Shown here: in pieces, positions 53,151-62,553 of the stretch
Layout: every line of letters begins with the position of its first letter
How positions within the stretch are numbered: the first letter of the stretch is position 1
From: Klebsiella quasipneumoniae subsp. quasipneumoniae
GTDB taxonomy: Bacteria > Pseudomonadota > Gammaproteobacteria > Enterobacterales > Enterobacteriaceae
DNA length: 64,000 nt
Assembly: GCF_020525925.1 (NCBI RefSeq)
Contig: NZ_CP084876.1
Coordinates: 2,728,001-2,792,000 of the forward strand
Reading direction: 5' to 3'
Translations under genes and position numbers: made by a program
Notes under the pieces: model-generated
The model's database searches: none
What the model saw: only the letters and a program-made list of their open reading frames with translations
What the model was told of the DNA's origin: nothing

Positions 53151-54110
53151 ATGACTTATGTGATTATTCATGCTCTTGCCCCGATTTTCGTCATTATGCT
53201 GCTGGGCTTCTGGGCCGGTAAGGCCGGGATGGTAGATAACAAAAATGTCTCCCTGCTCAATATCTTTGTAATGGACTTTGCCTTACCCGCTACGCTGTTC
53301 AGCGCCACGGTACAAACGCCGTGGGCCGGTATCGTCGCCCAGTCGCCGCTGGTGCTGGTGCTCACCGGCGCGATGTGGATCACCTACGCCGGGATTTACT
53401 TCCTCGCCACCAGCGTCTTCAAACGCACCCCGCAGGATGCCGCGGTGCTGACCCTCACCGTCGCGCTGCCGAACTACGCCGCGCTGGGCCTGCCGATCCT
53501 TGGCAGCGTGCTGGGTGAAGGCGCATCGACCTCGCTGTCGGTGGCGGTCTCTATCGCCTGCGGTTCGGTACTGATGACCCCCTTCTGCCTGCTGATTCTG
53601 GAACGTGAAAAAGCCCGCGCCGCGGGGGAAACCACCGGTTCTACGCTGGCGATGCTGCCGGTGCTGATGTGGCGTTCGGTGAAAAAGCCGATCGTCTGGG
53701 GCCCGCTGCTCGGGGTGGTGCTTTCCGCTATCGGCATTAAAATGCCGGACCTGCTGCTGGCCGCCATCAAACCGCTGGGCCTGGCCGCCACCGCCGCGGC
53801 GCTGTTCCTCACCGGGGTGATCCTCTCGGCGCGTAAACTGCAGCTCAATGCGCTGATCGCCACCTCCACCATCGTGAAACTGCTGGTGCAGCCGTTTATC
53901 GCCTGGGGACTGGTGATGCTGCTGGGTCTGCACGGCGCCATCGCCATCACCGCGATCCTGATGATTGCCCTGGCCGCCGGCTTCTTCGGCGTGGTCTTCG
54001 GCAACCGCTTCGGCGTGCAGTCCCCGGATGCTGAAGCCGTGCTGCTGTTGAGCTCGGTTCTGTGTATCCTGTCGCTACCGCTATTTATCTCTTTGACTTC
54101 AGGACTGTAA
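53151..54110 (+). CDS. mdcF: Malonate transporter MdcF (auxin efflux carrier family)
   Basis: A 319-residue membrane protein with about ten spans of the AEC family, starting MTYVIIHALAPIFVIMLLGF and with ALPNYAALGLPILGSVLGEG in the middle. It is the malonate importer of the Klebsiella mdc cluster. It lies 136 bases after mdcE and 3 before mdcG. Confidence 0.92.
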   Translation: MTYVIIHALAPIFVIMLLGFWAGKAGMVDNKNVSLLNIFVMDFALPATLFSATVQTPWAGIVAQSPLVLVLTGAMWITYAGIYFLATSVFKRTPQDAAVLTLTVALPNYAALGLPILGSVLGEGASTSLSVAVSIACGSVLMTPFCLLILEREKARAAGETTGSTLAMLPVLMWRSVKKPIVWGPLLGVVLSAIGIKMPDLLLAAIKPLGLAATAAALFLTGVILSARKLQLNALIATSTIVKLLVQPFIAWGLVMLLGLHGAIAITAILMIALAAGFFGVVFGNRFGVQSPDAEAVLLLSSVLCILSLPLFISLTSGL

Positions 54111-54113
54111 ACC

Positions 54114-54731
54114 ATGTCATCAACACCGCGTCCCCACGATTTAGTGTGGTTAAACCACGCCAGCGCCCTGGAAGATGTTGTCGAGCCGTGGGTGGCTCAG
54201 CAGTGGCGAGCCGCGCTGCCGGTGGTGGTGAGGCGCGATGTTGACGGTCAGGCCCGCATCCCGGTTGGGGTGCGGGGCATGAAACGCGAACAGCGCGCCG
54301 CCGGCTGGGTACAGGCGCACAATATCGTGCGCAGCGTCACCCCGGAGATGCTGGTGGAGCGCGAGCGCCTGCTGGGCTCCCCTTTTGTTTCGCAGCCGCC
54401 GGTCCAGGCGGCCATCGCCCTGACGCTGGGCGACTGGCCCTGGCGCTGGGGCGTCACCGGCAGCACCGGCTACGCGCTGGCGACCGAAATCCCGGTACTC
54501 CATGCGGCAAGCGATCTGGATCTCCTGATCCGCGCCCCGCAGCCGCTGGCCCGCGAGGCGCTGCTGGAATGGCAGTCCCGGGTGGCCCAGCTCCCGTGCC
54601 GCGCCGATACCCAGGTCGAAACGCCATACGGCGCCTTCGCCCTCAATGAGTGGCTCCGCGATGGGCGAGCGCTGCTGAAAACGTCCCGCGGCGCGCGCTT
54701 AACCGCTGCGCCGTGGCGCAGGGAGGAATGA
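54114..54731 (+). CDS. mdcG: Holo-ACP synthase MdcG (phosphoribosyl-dephospho-CoA transferase)
   Basis: A 205-residue nucleotidyltransferase-like enzyme that loads the prosthetic group onto Ser25 of MdcC. The PHDLVWLNHASAL start and the acidic pair in AASDLDLLIRAP, likely metal-binding Asp residues, are visible. Its stop overlaps the mdcH start. Confidence 0.93.
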   Translation: MSSTPRPHDLVWLNHASALEDVVEPWVAQQWRAALPVVVRRDVDGQARIPVGVRGMKREQRAAGWVQAHNIVRSVTPEMLVERERLLGSPFVSQPPVQAAIALTLGDWPWRWGVTGSTGYALATEIPVLHAASDLDLLIRAPQPLAREALLEWQSRVAQLPCRADTQVETPYGAFALNEWLRDGRALLKTSRGARLTAAPWRREE

Positions 54732-55633
54732 TGAAGATTTTGTTTACTTTTCCCGGACAGGGTGCCCAGCGTCCCGGCATGCTGGCGGCTATCCCCGACC
54801 GCGAAGCGATCCTCAGCCAGGCGCGCGCCGTGCTGGGGAATGAAGTCGAGGCCCTCGATAGCGCCGGATCGCTAAAACATACCCGTGCGGTCCAGCTCTG
54901 CCTGCTGATCGCCGGGGTAGCCTGGGCGCGCGAGCTACAGCGCCAGGGCGTCAATCCGCAGATGGTCAGCGGCCTGTCCATCGGCGCCTTTCCCGCAGCG
55001 GTGATTGCCGGCGCGCTCGATTTCGCCAGCGCGCTGCGCCTGGTGGCCCTGCGCGGCGATCTTATGGAGCAGGCCTATCCCGAAGGTTACGGACTGACGG
55101 CGATCATGGGCCTGACCCGCCCGCGGGTTGAGGCGCTGATGCAGGGCCACGAGGTCTATCTTGCCAACCTGAACGCCGAAACGCAGATCGTGATCGCCGG
55201 ACGCGATGAAGCCATGGCCGAGGTGGCGCAGCTGGCGCTGCAGGCGGGCGCCAGTAAGGCGCAGCGGCTGGCGGTCAGCGTCCCGTCGCACTGCGCGCTG
55301 CTGGATAAACCCGCCGCCGCGCTGGCAACAGCCTTTGCCGACGTGACCTTAACGCGCCCGCAGTGCGCCTATTTAAGCGGCTCGACGGCGCGCGTGCTGT
55401 GGGATCCGCAGCGGATCGCCGACGATCTGGCGATGAACATGGCGCGCACCGTCCACTGGCAGGAGGCGATGATCGCCGCCGATGAGCGCGACGCGCGCTT
55501 AGCCATTGAGATGCCCCCCGGCGGGGTATTGACCTGCCTGACCCGCCAGGCGGGCTGGCGCGGAGAGACCCTTTCGCTGGAACGCAGCGGCGTGGACGTC
55601 GCCCGCCATCTGGCGCAGCGGCTTAGCGATTAA
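54731..55633 (+). CDS. mdcH: Malonyl-CoA:ACP transacylase MdcH
   Basis: A 300-residue FabD-like acyltransferase that primes the carrier protein. FTFPGQGAQRPGM at the start, the nucleophile Ser in SGLSIGAFPA and His in VSVPSHCALL are intact. Two adjacent ATG codons (54728, 54731) lie after GGGAGGA; spacing favours 54731. The stop overlaps mdcR on the opposite strand by 11 bases. Confidence 0.93.
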   Translation: MKILFTFPGQGAQRPGMLAAIPDREAILSQARAVLGNEVEALDSAGSLKHTRAVQLCLLIAGVAWARELQRQGVNPQMVSGLSIGAFPAAVIAGALDFASALRLVALRGDLMEQAYPEGYGLTAIMGLTRPRVEALMQGHEVYLANLNAETQIVIAGRDEAMAEVAQLALQAGASKAQRLAVSVPSHCALLDKPAAALATAFADVTLTRPQCAYLSGSTARVLWDPQRIADDLAMNMARTVHWQEAMIAADERDARLAIEMPPGGVLTCLTRQAGWRGETLSLERSGVDVARHLAQRLSD

Positions 55634-56549
55634 GGCTCCGGGCGTACATTCTCCCTTCCGCCGCCAGCGCCAGCAGGTCGGCATCGCGTTCGCGATGGTG
55701 TGAATAGACAATCGAGATCAGCTGGCGCATCTGGTACGGTTCCGCCAGCTTTAACAGCTGTACATCTTTTTCATAGACTTTTTTCATCCGCCCCGGCAGC
55801 AGCGCAAACCCGACGCCCGCCTGCACCAGGCTAATCATCGAAAAGATGTCATTCACCCGGGTGACGATCGTCGGCTCGAAGCCAGCGATATGAAACGCTT
55901 CCCGGAACCCGGCATAGGTGGCGAACCCCTCCGCCAGCGAGACGAATTTCCGGTCGGCGTAATCGCGCAGGTCAGCAAGCTGTGTGCTATCCAGCTGCGC
56001 TGTCGCCGGGGCGGCGAGAAAGATATCGTCCTCAAACAGCGGCACCACGTCGAAAGCGGTATTGTTGAACTCCCCTTCATTGGTGGCGATCAGGATAGCG
56101 TCGAGAGCGTCATCTTCCAGCATATCCAGCAGCATCTGGTTAGAGCCCATGGTGAGATCCAGCTCCAGCTCCGGGCGACGCAGCTTCATACCCATGATAA
56201 TGCGCGGGACGGTTTCCAGGGTCAGGGAATAGAGGGTGCCGATGCGCAGCCGCCCCTGGCCGACGCCGGCGACTTTGCGCGTCGCCTCAAGGCCGCGGCT
56301 CATCAGACTCATCACATCCTGACAATATTCCAGCAGCGTCCACGCCGCCTGCAGCGGCAGCAGATTGCGCCCTTTATGGACAAACAGCGGGCAGCCCACC
56401 CCCTCTTCCAGGGTATGCAACGCGCGGTGAACGCTGACGCTGCTAAGCTTCATCGCTTCGGCGGTTCTGGCGATATTGCCCTTCGCCATAAACATCATAA
56501 AGACCGACAGCTTGCGGAAGGTGATCTCCTGGTTGATATCGTCTTGCAT
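55623..56549 (-). CDS. mdcR: LysR-type regulator MdcR of malonate use
   Basis: A 308-residue LysR protein. The HTH is at about residues 10-65 (MFMAKGNIARTAEAMKLSSV, then HRALHTLEEGVGCPLFVHKG). It activates the mdc operon in the presence of malonate and represses itself in K. pneumoniae. Transcribed toward mdcH; the likely operator lies upstream of mdcA (48447-48483). Confidence 0.93.
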   Translation of the reverse strand: MQDDINQEITFRKLSVFMMFMAKGNIARTAEAMKLSSVSVHRALHTLEEGVGCPLFVHKGRNLLPLQAAWTLLEYCQDVMSLMSRGLEATRKVAGVGQGRLRIGTLYSLTLETVPRIIMGMKLRRPELELDLTMGSNQMLLDMLEDDALDAILIATNEGEFNNTAFDVVPLFEDDIFLAAPATAQLDSTQLADLRDYADRKFVSLAEGFATYAGFREAFHIAGFEPTIVTRVNDIFSMISLVQAGVGFALLPGRMKKVYEKDVQLLKLAEPYQMRQLISIVYSHHRERDADLLALAAEGRMYARSLNR

Positions 56550-56654
56550 AGCCCTTCCACACTCCTGATTTGCTTTTCTTTTTTCAATTCAAATCAGTAT
56601 ATCGTTTATGACGGCAAAGTTGCAGGCAGAGAGCGGCTTAGGCCGGCAAGGAAC

Positions 56655-56687
56655 GCAAAAAAGGGAAGACCGTGGTCTTCCCTTTTG
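56655..56687 (-). terminator. Rho-independent terminator of mqo
   Basis: On the minus strand AAAAGGGAAGACC pairs with GGTCTTCCCTTTT across a 2-base centre and runs into a T tract. It begins about 20 bases after the mqo stop; the symmetry would also allow plus-strand termination. Confidence 0.8.
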
Positions 56688-56706
56688 TTCTCTATCGAGT
56701 TTGATT

Positions 56707-58353
56707 TTACAGCGCCATATCGTGCTGCGGCGAGGCGTCGCGCTGCGGCTCCGCCGGCTTCGCGGTCGCGGTGGGCGCAGCCGCTGGCATCTGGATCACC
56801 GGCGGTTTCGTCAGCTGCAGGGTCGCGGCGGTATCATCCCAAACCTGCTGGGTCAGCGCCACGTTACCGTTCAGCTTCTGACCGTAACTCGGCACGATCT
56901 GGTGGATACGGGTCTGCCACTCCGGCGAGTTAAACTGCGTCGGGAACATCTGCTTGAGCACATTGAGGGTGATCGGCGCGGCGGTGGAAGCCCCCGGCGA
57001 CGCGCCGAGCAGCGCGGAAATGGTTTTCTGCTGATCGACCACCACTTCGGTGCCCAGTTTCAGCACGCCGCCCTTCTCTGCGTCTTTCTTAATGATCTGC
57101 ACGCGCTGGCCGGCCTGGATCAACTTCCAGTCCTCTTTACGCGCGTCCGGGTAGTACTCTTTCAGCGCGGCGAAGCGGTCATCATCGCTGAGCATCACCT
57201 GGCTGACGAGATATTTCACCAGGTCGAAGTTATCGAGTCCGACGTGGGTCATCGGCAGCACGTTGTCAGTGGTGGTGGTGCTCAACAGGTCGAAGAAGGA
57301 ACCGTTTTTCAGGAACTTGGTCGAGAAGGTGGCGAACGGCCCAAACAGCACCACGCGCTTGCCATCCAGGTAGCGGGCGTCAAGGTGCGGTACCGACATC
57401 GGCGGCGCGCCGACCGAAGCCTGGCCATACACTTTCTCGAGGTGCTGCGCGGTGACCGCCGGGTTCTCGGTCATCAGGAACGAACCGCCCACCGGGAAGC
57501 CAGCATAGTTGTCCGCTTCCGGAATACCGGTTTTCTGCAGCAGCTTCAGCGCGCCGCCGCCGGCGCCGATAAAGACGTATTTCGCGTCAATAGTCTGCGC
57601 TTCCCCGCTCTGCACGTTCTTAATGGTCACGTGCCAGGAGTTATCGGCATTGCGTTTGAAATCGGTGACCTCAGAGGAGGTTTGCAGGGTGAAATGGCTG
57701 TTTTTCTTCAGGCTGCCGATCAGCTGCCGGGTGATTTCGCCATAGTTAACGTCGGTACCTACCGGCGTCCAGGTGGCAGCGACTTTCTGCTGCGGATCGC
57801 GGCCTTCCATCACCAGCGGCGCCCACTGTTTAATTTGCGCGTGGTCGGTGGAGAATTTCATCCCCTGGAATAAGGTGGTCTGCTGCAGCGCGGTATAACG
57901 CTTCTGTAGATAGTCGACATTATCGCCCCAGACGAAACTCATATGCGGCGTGGAATTAATAAAGGAATGCGGATCGTGCAAAATACCGCGCTTCACCTGT
58001 GCCGACCAGAACTGACGGGAGATCATAAACTGTTCGTTAATATCCAGCGCTTTGCTGACGTCAATCGATCCGTCGGCCCGCTCCGGCGTATAGTTCAGCT
58101 CCATATTCGCCGAGTGACCGGTACCGGCGTTATTCCAGCCGTTGGAAGATTCCAGGGCCACGCCGTCCAGTTTCTCCACCATCGTCAGGTCCCAGTCCGG
58201 CTGCAGCGCCTGCAGCCAGGTGCCAAGCGAGGCGCTCATGATCCCGCCGCCAATCAGCAGGAAGTCAGTTTTTTTAGAGGTATCCGCTTCAGCATGCGTC
58301 GCCGCGCTGACGAACATCGCTAATGCGGTAAAGGAAATAATCGTTTTTTTCAT
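56707..58353 (-). CDS. mqo: Malate:quinone oxidoreductase
   Basis: A 548-residue FAD-dependent peripheral membrane enzyme that oxidises L-malate to oxaloacetate and reduces quinone. FAD-binding [19 protein letters not shown] near residue 32; [19 protein letters not shown] and [14 protein letters not shown] are conserved. The N-terminus looks like a Sec signal ([18 protein letters not shown]), as in the E. coli homologue. The tail is Pro/Ala-rich and low in complexity. ATG 58353 gives the MKK start; ATG 58362 is an alternative. Related in function to the C4-dicarboxylate genes at 60-64 kb. Confidence 0.93.
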   Translation of the reverse strand: MKKTIISFTALAMFVSAATHAEADTSKKTDFLLIGGGIMSASLGTWLQALQPDWDLTMVEKLDGVALESSNGWNNAGTGHSANMELNYTPERADGSIDVSKALDINEQFMISRQFWSAQVKRGILHDPHSFINSTPHMSFVWGDNVDYLQKRYTALQQTTLFQGMKFSTDHAQIKQWAPLVMEGRDPQQKVAATWTPVGTDVNYGEITRQLIGSLKKNSHFTLQTSSEVTDFKRNADNSWHVTIKNVQSGEAQTIDAKYVFIGAGGGALKLLQKTGIPEADNYAGFPVGGSFLMTENPAVTAQHLEKVYGQASVGAPPMSVPHLDARYLDGKRVVLFGPFATFSTKFLKNGSFFDLLSTTTTDNVLPMTHVGLDNFDLVKYLVSQVMLSDDDRFAALKEYYPDARKEDWKLIQAGQRVQIIKKDAEKGGVLKLGTEVVVDQQKTISALLGASPGASTAAPITLNVLKQMFPTQFNSPEWQTRIHQIVPSYGQKLNGNVALTQQVWDDTAATLQLTKPPVIQMPAAAPTATAKPAEPQRDASPQHDMAL

Positions 58354-58590
58354 TGCAGGCATAATAGAATTATCACGTAGCACACGGTAATAAGAGGCAG
58401 CATATTAACGCACTTTTACTTTATTTTAAAATATCATTTACACTCTCGCATTTTTAATCAAATAATTATTTAACTTAAAAAATCAGAACGACGCAAAAAA
58501 TAAAAGTCGCCGTAAAATTATCGCTGAAAATTCAGCGCGATTGCCGGGGAAAATAGAAAAGAGGGATTTCTTTAGTTAATAAAGTCCAGA

Positions 58591-58611
58591 CGCGCACACC
58601 GTTGGTGCGCG
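58591..58611 (-). terminator. Probable terminator of the MurQ-like gene
   Basis: CGCGCAC (58591-58597) and GTGCGCG (58605-58611) form a 7-base-pair stem. On the minus strand the sequence after it is T-rich (TGGACTTTATT). It follows the stop at 58625 by 14 bases. Confidence 0.5.
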
Positions 58612-58624
58612 ACTGGCGACAGGC

Positions 58625-59545
58625 TTAATGGGCGGGAGTGACAGCGCTGCGCTGGGCTTCGCGCAGGGCAAGACGCAGATGATCGTGATGTTTGGTCAGC
58701 AGCTCCCGCGCGTGCCAGGCGTCCAGCCCGCTGAGCAGCATCAGGATCGCGGTGCGGCAATGGTGGTGGCAGCGGGTCAGCGCGGCTTTTGCTTCGCTGC
58801 GCGTGCAGTCGGTGGCCGCCATGACAATCGCCACCTGCCGCTCCGCCCAGTGCGGAGTGTCAGCCTGCAGATCCACCCGCAGGTTGCTGTACACCCGGCC
58901 GTCACGGATAGCGAGGCCCGTCGACACCATGTTAAGGATCTGCCGCTGGGCCAGCCGGGCCTTCGGATTGGTCAAACCCGCCACCGCTTCCGGCCCGGTC
59001 TGCGGAGCAATAACAATATCCGCCAGCTGCGCCGCCTCGCTGGCCGCCTGCTGGGTCACCACCGCGATCGGGGCCCCCAGCGACCAGGCGTGGCGCATCG
59101 CCCCCCAGACCCACGGGGTCTTGCCGCTAACGGTCAGCGCCAGCAGCATATCGTGGCTGGAAAAGTCCAGCGACTGCAGCTCGAAGGCGCCAAGATCGTA
59201 ATTATTCGCCGCCGTCTCCCGCTCGGCCATCGCCGCCGTCTGGCCACCGGCAATCAGCCCCACCAGCGCGTGTTTGCCTTCCGGAGAGTAGTCGCTGACC
59301 GCCTGGACTGCCGTGCGGCCTGATTCCCCGGCGCCGATAATGACCAGACGCCCTCCCCGGCTCATTGTCGCGGTGGCGATATCAATCAACCGGGCGATAT
59401 CCGGCAGACAGGCGCCGACCGCCTCCGATATCTGCTTATCATCCTGATGCAGCATCGCCAGCATGTCGGCGGTGGCGAGGCGATCGATGTGGGTGGTATC
59501 CGGGTGACGACGTGCCTGCATTGACGCGGTTAGCGAACTGCTCAT
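58625..59545 (-). CDS. SIS-domain protein, MurQ/GCKR-like but lacking the MurQ signature
   Basis: A 306-residue protein with the MurQ layout: ATMSRGGRLVIIGAGESGRT (SIS loop; MurQ has GAGTSGR), GLIAGG, LALTVSGKTPWVWGA, and the C-terminal helical region with LNMVSTGLAIRDGRVYSNLR. The MurQ catalytic segment DASECPPT is replaced by AVSDYSPE, and SSRMKAGTAQK by NPKARLAQRQ, so etherase activity on N-acetylmuramate 6-phosphate is doubtful. GGAGG lies 5 bases before ATG 59545; a further ATG at 59557 is in the ribosome site itself. Isolated from murP or murR. Probably a sugar-phosphate-binding isomerase or regulator. Confidence 0.75.
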   Translation of the reverse strand: MSSSLTASMQARRHPDTTHIDRLATADMLAMLHQDDKQISEAVGACLPDIARLIDIATATMSRGGRLVIIGAGESGRTAVQAVSDYSPEGKHALVGLIAGGQTAAMAERETAANNYDLGAFELQSLDFSSHDMLLALTVSGKTPWVWGAMRHAWSLGAPIAVVTQQAASEAAQLADIVIAPQTGPEAVAGLTNPKARLAQRQILNMVSTGLAIRDGRVYSNLRVDLQADTPHWAERQVAIVMAATDCTRSEAKAALTRCHHHCRTAILMLLSGLDAWHARELLTKHHDHLRLALREAQRSAVTPAH

Positions 59546-59744
59546 AACAACCTCCATTTACGACAGAAAAAGCGCATCTCGGCGAAATCAGCGGCCTGAT
59601 GCATATCCTTATATTCATCAGGACTATTTAACCTCTGTCGCCACTATAAGGGGAATCTTCCGCGCTTTACCGCCGTCGGGGTCACAGTTTACCGTCCCGA
59701 TCGCCCGTTCACGGGCAATTGCCGATTATCTGAGCAATCCTGTC

Positions 59745-60068
59745 TCAGGTCTTATCTTCGCCTTCCGCCTGCATGGCCAGCCAGAAGGATTGCTGACAGA
59801 GGTTATAAAATTGTTTGCGCATTGGCTTCACCTTCAGGCCGGCGCTATCGATAACCTGCCAGTCGATCCAGCACTCCGGGCAGGAGGCGGCATCCTGTTG
59901 CGGAAGCTCGAGCTCGTAGCGGTGCTGGATCACCACCCCGCTGCGATGCCGCCAGCGCGCGATCTCCCACTCTGCTTCCGCTTCACGGTCCTGTTCACGA
60001 TGCTGCGTCAGTCGTTCAACGTGCTGTTGCCGGAGGATATCCCGGACCAGAGATGCCAGTTCCATCAT
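59745..60068 (-). CDS. Hypothetical protein with Cys-x-x-Cys
   Basis: A 107-residue cytoplasmic protein I do not recognise. It begins with an acidic/Gln-rich helix (VERLTQHREQDREAEAEWEI), then a strand-rich part with SCPECW. AAGG lies 8 bases before the first of two adjacent ATG codons. Divergent from dcuS by 152 bases. Confidence 0.6.
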   Translation of the reverse strand: MMELASLVRDILRQQHVERLTQHREQDREAEAEWEIARWRHRSGVVIQHRYELELPQQDAASCPECWIDWQVIDSAGLKVKPMRKQFYNLCQQSFWLAMQAEGEDKT

Positions 60069-60220
60069 GTCTGCCTTAAGCCTGTGGCGAAAAGCGACAG
60101 TTTATCGTGGACGGGCCGAGGCTACCGTAGCAAAAGCGGCCTTTTGCTTTGATTACACGGCTTTATGAATGCCGCGCTATCAGCGATAATAATCGTTCAC
60201 TGAATCTATCCTGGATCGTC

Positions 60221-61837
60221 ATGAAGGCATCAGAGCACCCGCCTCGCGTTCGTCAACGCGCCTTACCGCTAAAGCTGAGCACCGCCGTCTCCTTGATGAT
60301 TGGCAGCGTGATCGGCGCCGTGCTGCTGCTGGTCTATGCCCTGTGGTATATGCAGATCAGCAATGCCACCCGCGACGGCCTGAAAGAGACCGCGCTGGCG
60401 GTGGCGCGTACCATGGCTGATATGCCGCAGGTGAAGCGCGGACTGGCGGCGCCGCCGCAGCAGCAGATTATTCAGCCGCTGGCGCAGGCCATCACCCGGC
60501 GCAACGACCTGCTGTACGCTATCGTCACCGATATGCACGGTATTCGCTATTCGCATCCGGACAGCTCAATTATTGGCAAACCCTTCATCGGCCACGATAT
60601 CCAGCCGACGCTGCAGGGAAAAGAGAACGTGGCCATTAACCACGGGGTGCTGGCCCCGGCGCTGCGGGTGTTTACCCCGGTGTTCAACGACCAGCATCAG
60701 CAGATTGGCGTGGTGGTGGTCGGCATTTCGCTGAGTAAAGTGGACGAGCAGATCGCCAACAGCCGCTGGGACGTGCTGCTGACCATCCTGTTCAGCGCGC
60801 TGGTCTGCGCCATCGGCACCTGGAGCCTGGTGCGCGGCCTGAAGCGCGTCCTGCTGGGGCTGGAGCCGCACGAAATCTCCACTCAGTTTCAGCAGCGTCA
60901 GGCCATGCTTCACGCCCTCAAGGAGGGGGTGGTGGCGGTCGATGTCCATGGTGAGGTTAACCTGATCAACCCGGCGGCGCGCGAGATTCTCTTTTCCGGG
61001 CCGGACAAGACCCTCGCGCATACCCCGCTGCTCGCCGACCTGCAGACGGTTTTGCACAGCGGCGAGCCGATGTACGACCGCGAGCTGGGGTGCAATGGCC
61101 TGTTGCTCATCAGCAACACGGTGCCTATCCGCAGCCAGGAGGCGGTGGTCGGCGCCATCTGTACCTTCCGCGATAAGACCGAAGTCAGCCAGCTGCTGCA
61201 GCGGCTGGACGGCATGATGAGCTATGTGGATGCCCTGCGCACCACCTCACATGAGTTTATGAACAAACTGCACGTGATCCTCGGCCTGCTGAATATGAAA
61301 AGCTATGGCAAACTCGAGGAGTACGTGCTGCAGACCGCCCACCGCTACCAGGCGGACATCGGCGATATTCAGCACCGCATTAAATCCCCGGTGGTGGCCG
61401 GCTTTCTGATAAGTAAAATGCAGCGCGCCACCGAGTGCGGCTTTACCCTTAAGCTGGCGGAAGAGAGCCTGGTGCCGGATTGCCCGAATGAGAAGCAGGT
61501 CACCGTGCTGGTGACGGTGCTGGGCAACCTTATCGAGAACGCGCTGGACGCCATGAGCGGTCAGGCGGAGGGCGAAATCGGCCTGCTGCTGCACTATCAG
61601 GACGGCTGGCTAAGCGGTGAAGTGAGCGACGACGGGCCGGGGATCCCGGAAAACAACATCGACGCTATCTTTAACAAAGGCTTCTCCACCAAAGGCGAGA
61701 ATCGCGGCGTCGGGCTGTTTCTCGCCAACCAGCAATTACGCGAGCTGGGCGGCACCCTCGCCGTCGAGTCGGAACCCGGCGTATTTACCCAATTTTTTGT
61801 TCATCTCCCCTGGGATAGTAAAAGGAAACGTGCGTGA
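60221..61837 (+). CDS. dcuS: C4-dicarboxylate sensor kinase DcuS
   Basis: A 538-residue membrane histidine kinase of the CitA/DcuS family. First span at about residues 22-42, a periplasmic PAS sensor (about 45-180, with YAIVTDMHGIRYSHPDSSII), a second span near 185-205, a cytoplasmic PAS (LKEGVVAVDVHGEVNLINPA), then the dimerisation region with phospho-acceptor His in TTSHEFMNKLHVI and an ATPase domain with NLIENALDAM and DDGPGIP. ATG 60221 begins MKASEHPP; the frame is open to 60149 without homology. It overlaps dcuR by 4 bases. Confidence 0.9.
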   Translation: MKASEHPPRVRQRALPLKLSTAVSLMIGSVIGAVLLLVYALWYMQISNATRDGLKETALAVARTMADMPQVKRGLAAPPQQQIIQPLAQAITRRNDLLYAIVTDMHGIRYSHPDSSIIGKPFIGHDIQPTLQGKENVAINHGVLAPALRVFTPVFNDQHQQIGVVVVGISLSKVDEQIANSRWDVLLTILFSALVCAIGTWSLVRGLKRVLLGLEPHEISTQFQQRQAMLHALKEGVVAVDVHGEVNLINPAAREILFSGPDKTLAHTPLLADLQTVLHSGEPMYDRELGCNGLLLISNTVPIRSQEAVVGAICTFRDKTEVSQLLQRLDGMMSYVDALRTTSHEFMNKLHVILGLLNMKSYGKLEEYVLQTAHRYQADIGDIQHRIKSPVVAGFLISKMQRATECGFTLKLAEESLVPDCPNEKQVTVLVTVLGNLIENALDAMSGQAEGEIGLLLHYQDGWLSGEVSDDGPGIPENNIDAIFNKGFSTKGENRGVGLFLANQQLRELGGTLAVESEPGVFTQFFVHLPWDSKRKRA

Positions 61838-62553
61838 TAAATGTGTTGATTGTTGACGATGATGCCATGGTGGCCGAACTGAATCGCCTGTACGTGGCAA
61901 GGGTTCCCGGCTTTCGTTGCAGCGGGAGCGCCTCGACGCTCAGTCAAGCCCGGGAGATGATTAACGATCCGCAGCTGGAGATCGATCTGGTGCTGCTGGA
62001 TGTCTATATGCAGCAGGACAGCGGGCTCGATCTGCTGCCGACTATCCGTAAATCGGGGCGCGCCATCGATGTCATCATGATCACCTCGGCGGCGGATGCC
62101 GCCACGGTGCAGACCGCCATGCATTACGGAGTGGTCGATTACCTGATTAAACCTTTCCAGTTTCCCCGTTTTGAAGAGGCGCTCACCACCTGGCGGGAGA
62201 AGCGCAAGCTGATAACCGGTCAACCCTATTACGAGCAGGCCGACGTTGACCGCCTGCTGCACGGCGGCGCGCCGGAGGCCAGCGACGCGCGCAAGCTGCC
62301 CAAGGGGCTCACCGCGCAAACCCTGCGCACCCTGTGCCAGTGGATTGACGCTCACCCGAACGTTGAATTCTCTACCGATGAGCTGGCGGCGGCGGTGAAT
62401 ATCTCCCGTGTTTCCTGCCGCAAGTATCTGATCTGGCTGGCGCAGATCAATATTCTCTATACCACTATCCACTACGGCGCCACCGGGCGGCCGGTCTATC
62501 GCTACCGCCTGGTGGCCGAACAGTACAGTTTGCTTAAGCAGTACAGTCAGTAA
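61834..62553 (+). CDS. dcuR: C4-dicarboxylate response regulator DcuR
   Basis: A 239-residue CitB-type response regulator. The receiver has INVLIVDDDAMVAEL and phospho-acceptor Asp in LVLLDVYMQ; the C-terminal HTH is in STDELAAAVNISRVSCRKYL. GTG 61834 start overlaps the dcuS stop. It activates fumarate respiration and transport genes; the fumarate-reductase-like operon that converges on it is a probable target. Its 3' end overlaps apbE by 20 bases. Confidence 0.92.
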   Translation: MINVLIVDDDAMVAELNRLYVARVPGFRCSGSASTLSQAREMINDPQLEIDLVLLDVYMQQDSGLDLLPTIRKSGRAIDVIMITSAADAATVQTAMHYGVVDYLIKPFQFPRFEEALTTWREKRKLITGQPYYEQADVDRLLHGGAPEASDARKLPKGLTAQTLRTLCQWIDAHPNVEFSTDELAAAVNISRVSCRKYLIWLAQINILYTTIHYGATGRPVYRYRLVAEQYSLLKQYSQ

